A DNA stretch of 6,067 bases from Chthonomonadaceae bacterium (GTDB taxonomy: Bacteria > Armatimonadota > Chthonomonadetes > Chthonomonadales > Chthonomonadaceae): NCBI GenBank assembly GCA_025355115.1, contig JANXLO010000428.1, forward strand, positions 1 through 6,067, read 5' to 3'. This document shows, one piece after another, positions 5,550-6,067 of this stretch. The first letter of the stretch is position 1. Each line of letters starts with the position of its first letter. Under the pieces are notes generated by a model that was not told where the DNA came from, did not search any database, and saw only the letters and a list, made by a program, of their open reading frames with translations. A program made the translations under genes and the position numbers.

Positions 5550-6067
5550 TCAGAAGGTCATAGGATTGTCGTAGCTGCGGATCAACCCAATGACTTTGCC
5601 GATGATATGGCTGTCTTCTCGGCGGACTTCGATAGGAGCAAAGTCGGGATTGGAGGCGATCAGTCGAACGCCGTCCCCGGTGAACTGTATGTGCTTGACC
5701 GTTGCTTCGTCGCCAAGCAGAAAGGCCACGAGATCGCCGTTTTCGGCGGTTCGCTGCTCTTTGATGATGACAAGGTCACGCGGCATGATGTGAGCGCCGA
5801 TCATCGATTCACCCTTGACCTGAAGGGCGAACACGTTGTTCATGTTGCCTATCATCTCCTGCGGAACGGGGATATGGGCCTCGATGTTCTCCGCCGCAGT
5901 AATGGGGACGCCTGCCGCAATGGTTCCGATCAAGGGGATGAGCGTGACGTTGCGGCTTGGTGCGGTCGATCCGGTCTTGCCGATGATTGTGATCGCCCTG
6001 GCCGTGTTGGCGCGCTTGATGTATCCTTTTCGCTCGAGCGCGTCGAGATGCACGGTCACTCCACGAA
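5550..6067 (-). CDS. lexA: LexA SOS-response repressor, 5' part cut by window edge
   Basis: This gene encodes LexA, the repressor of the SOS DNA-damage regulon, which cuts itself when RecA filaments form. About 171 residues are visible; the start codon and most of the winged-helix DNA-binding domain lie beyond the right edge. The codon read as a start at 6059-6057 is GTG and is internal, since the frame continues upstream with Arg-Gly to the edge. Counting that codon as residue 1, VHLDALERKGYIKR (3-16) is the end of the winged-helix domain, matching EHLKALARKGVIE of E. coli LexA. The Ala-Gly cleavage site is in GTIAAGVP (A49-G50). The catalytic Ser is in VKGESM (S85) and the catalytic Lys in ATVKH (K122). 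All key residues are present, so autocleavage should work. The rest is peptidase-S24 fold ending at IGLIRSYDNPMTF. A phage CI-type repressor is the main alternative, but the linker and fold order favour LexA. Any SOS box would be outside the window. Confidence 0.93.
   Translation of the reverse strand, partial: RGVTVHLDALERKGYIKRANTARAITIIGKTGSTAPSRNVTLIPLIGTIAAGVPITAAENIEAHIPVPQEMIGNMNNVFALQVKGESMIGAHIMPRDLVIIKEQRTAENGDLVAFLLGDEATVKHIQFTGDGVRLIASNPDFAPIEVRREDSHIIGKVIGLIRSYDNPMTF

Overview
This is an ordinary bacterial chromosomal window, GC-rich (well over half G+C by eye), with six genes. I see no mobile element, CRISPR array, tRNA or rRNA gene. Intrinsic terminators, a near-consensus sigma-70-type promoter and an L10-type ribosomal leader mark it as bacterial. 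The proteins do not fix the phylum. Soil or aquatic lineages such as Acidobacteriota or Armatimonadota would fit, but that is a guess.

Layout. Positions 9-1088 encode an M42-family (glutamyl aminopeptidase/TET-like) metallopeptidase. It is followed after 26 bases by a 12-TM major-facilitator transporter of the BT1/folate-biopterin type (1115-2452), and after 92 bases by a MATE-family multidrug/solute exporter (2545-4068). All three are on the plus strand, with no convincing internal promoter or terminator, so they may be co-transcribed from a promoter left of the window. Positions 4069-4396 contain no gene but are dense in regulation: a strong promoter (4099-4127), an L10-leader aptamer, a candidate antiterminator/terminator pair, and further hairpins up to the rplJ start. 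Then come rplJ (L10, 4397-4954) and rplL (L7/L12, 5012-5410), the two components of the ribosomal stalk. A perfect long hairpin at 5467-5502 lies between rplL and the convergent, minus-strand lexA (5550 to the window edge). lexA lacks its N-terminal DNA-binding part because the window ends there.

How the parts work together. rplJ and rplL form one transcription unit driven by the 4099-4127 promoter. The leader can fold in two mutually exclusive ways. One joins 4231-4238 to 4274-4281 (antiterminator). The other joins 4272-4283 to 4310-4322, followed by a T-tract (terminator). In the known L10-leader model, excess L10-L12 complex binds the leader and shuts off the operon. The rplJ ribosome-binding site is weak and the rplL site is strong, which fits the need for several L12 copies per L10. 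The L10 C-terminus shows an 11-residue repeat that suggests three L12-dimer sites.

The most notable features are this leader, the L10 repeat, and the absence of the usual rplK-rplA and rpoB-rpoC neighbours around rplJL. I found no evidence of a wholly new system.
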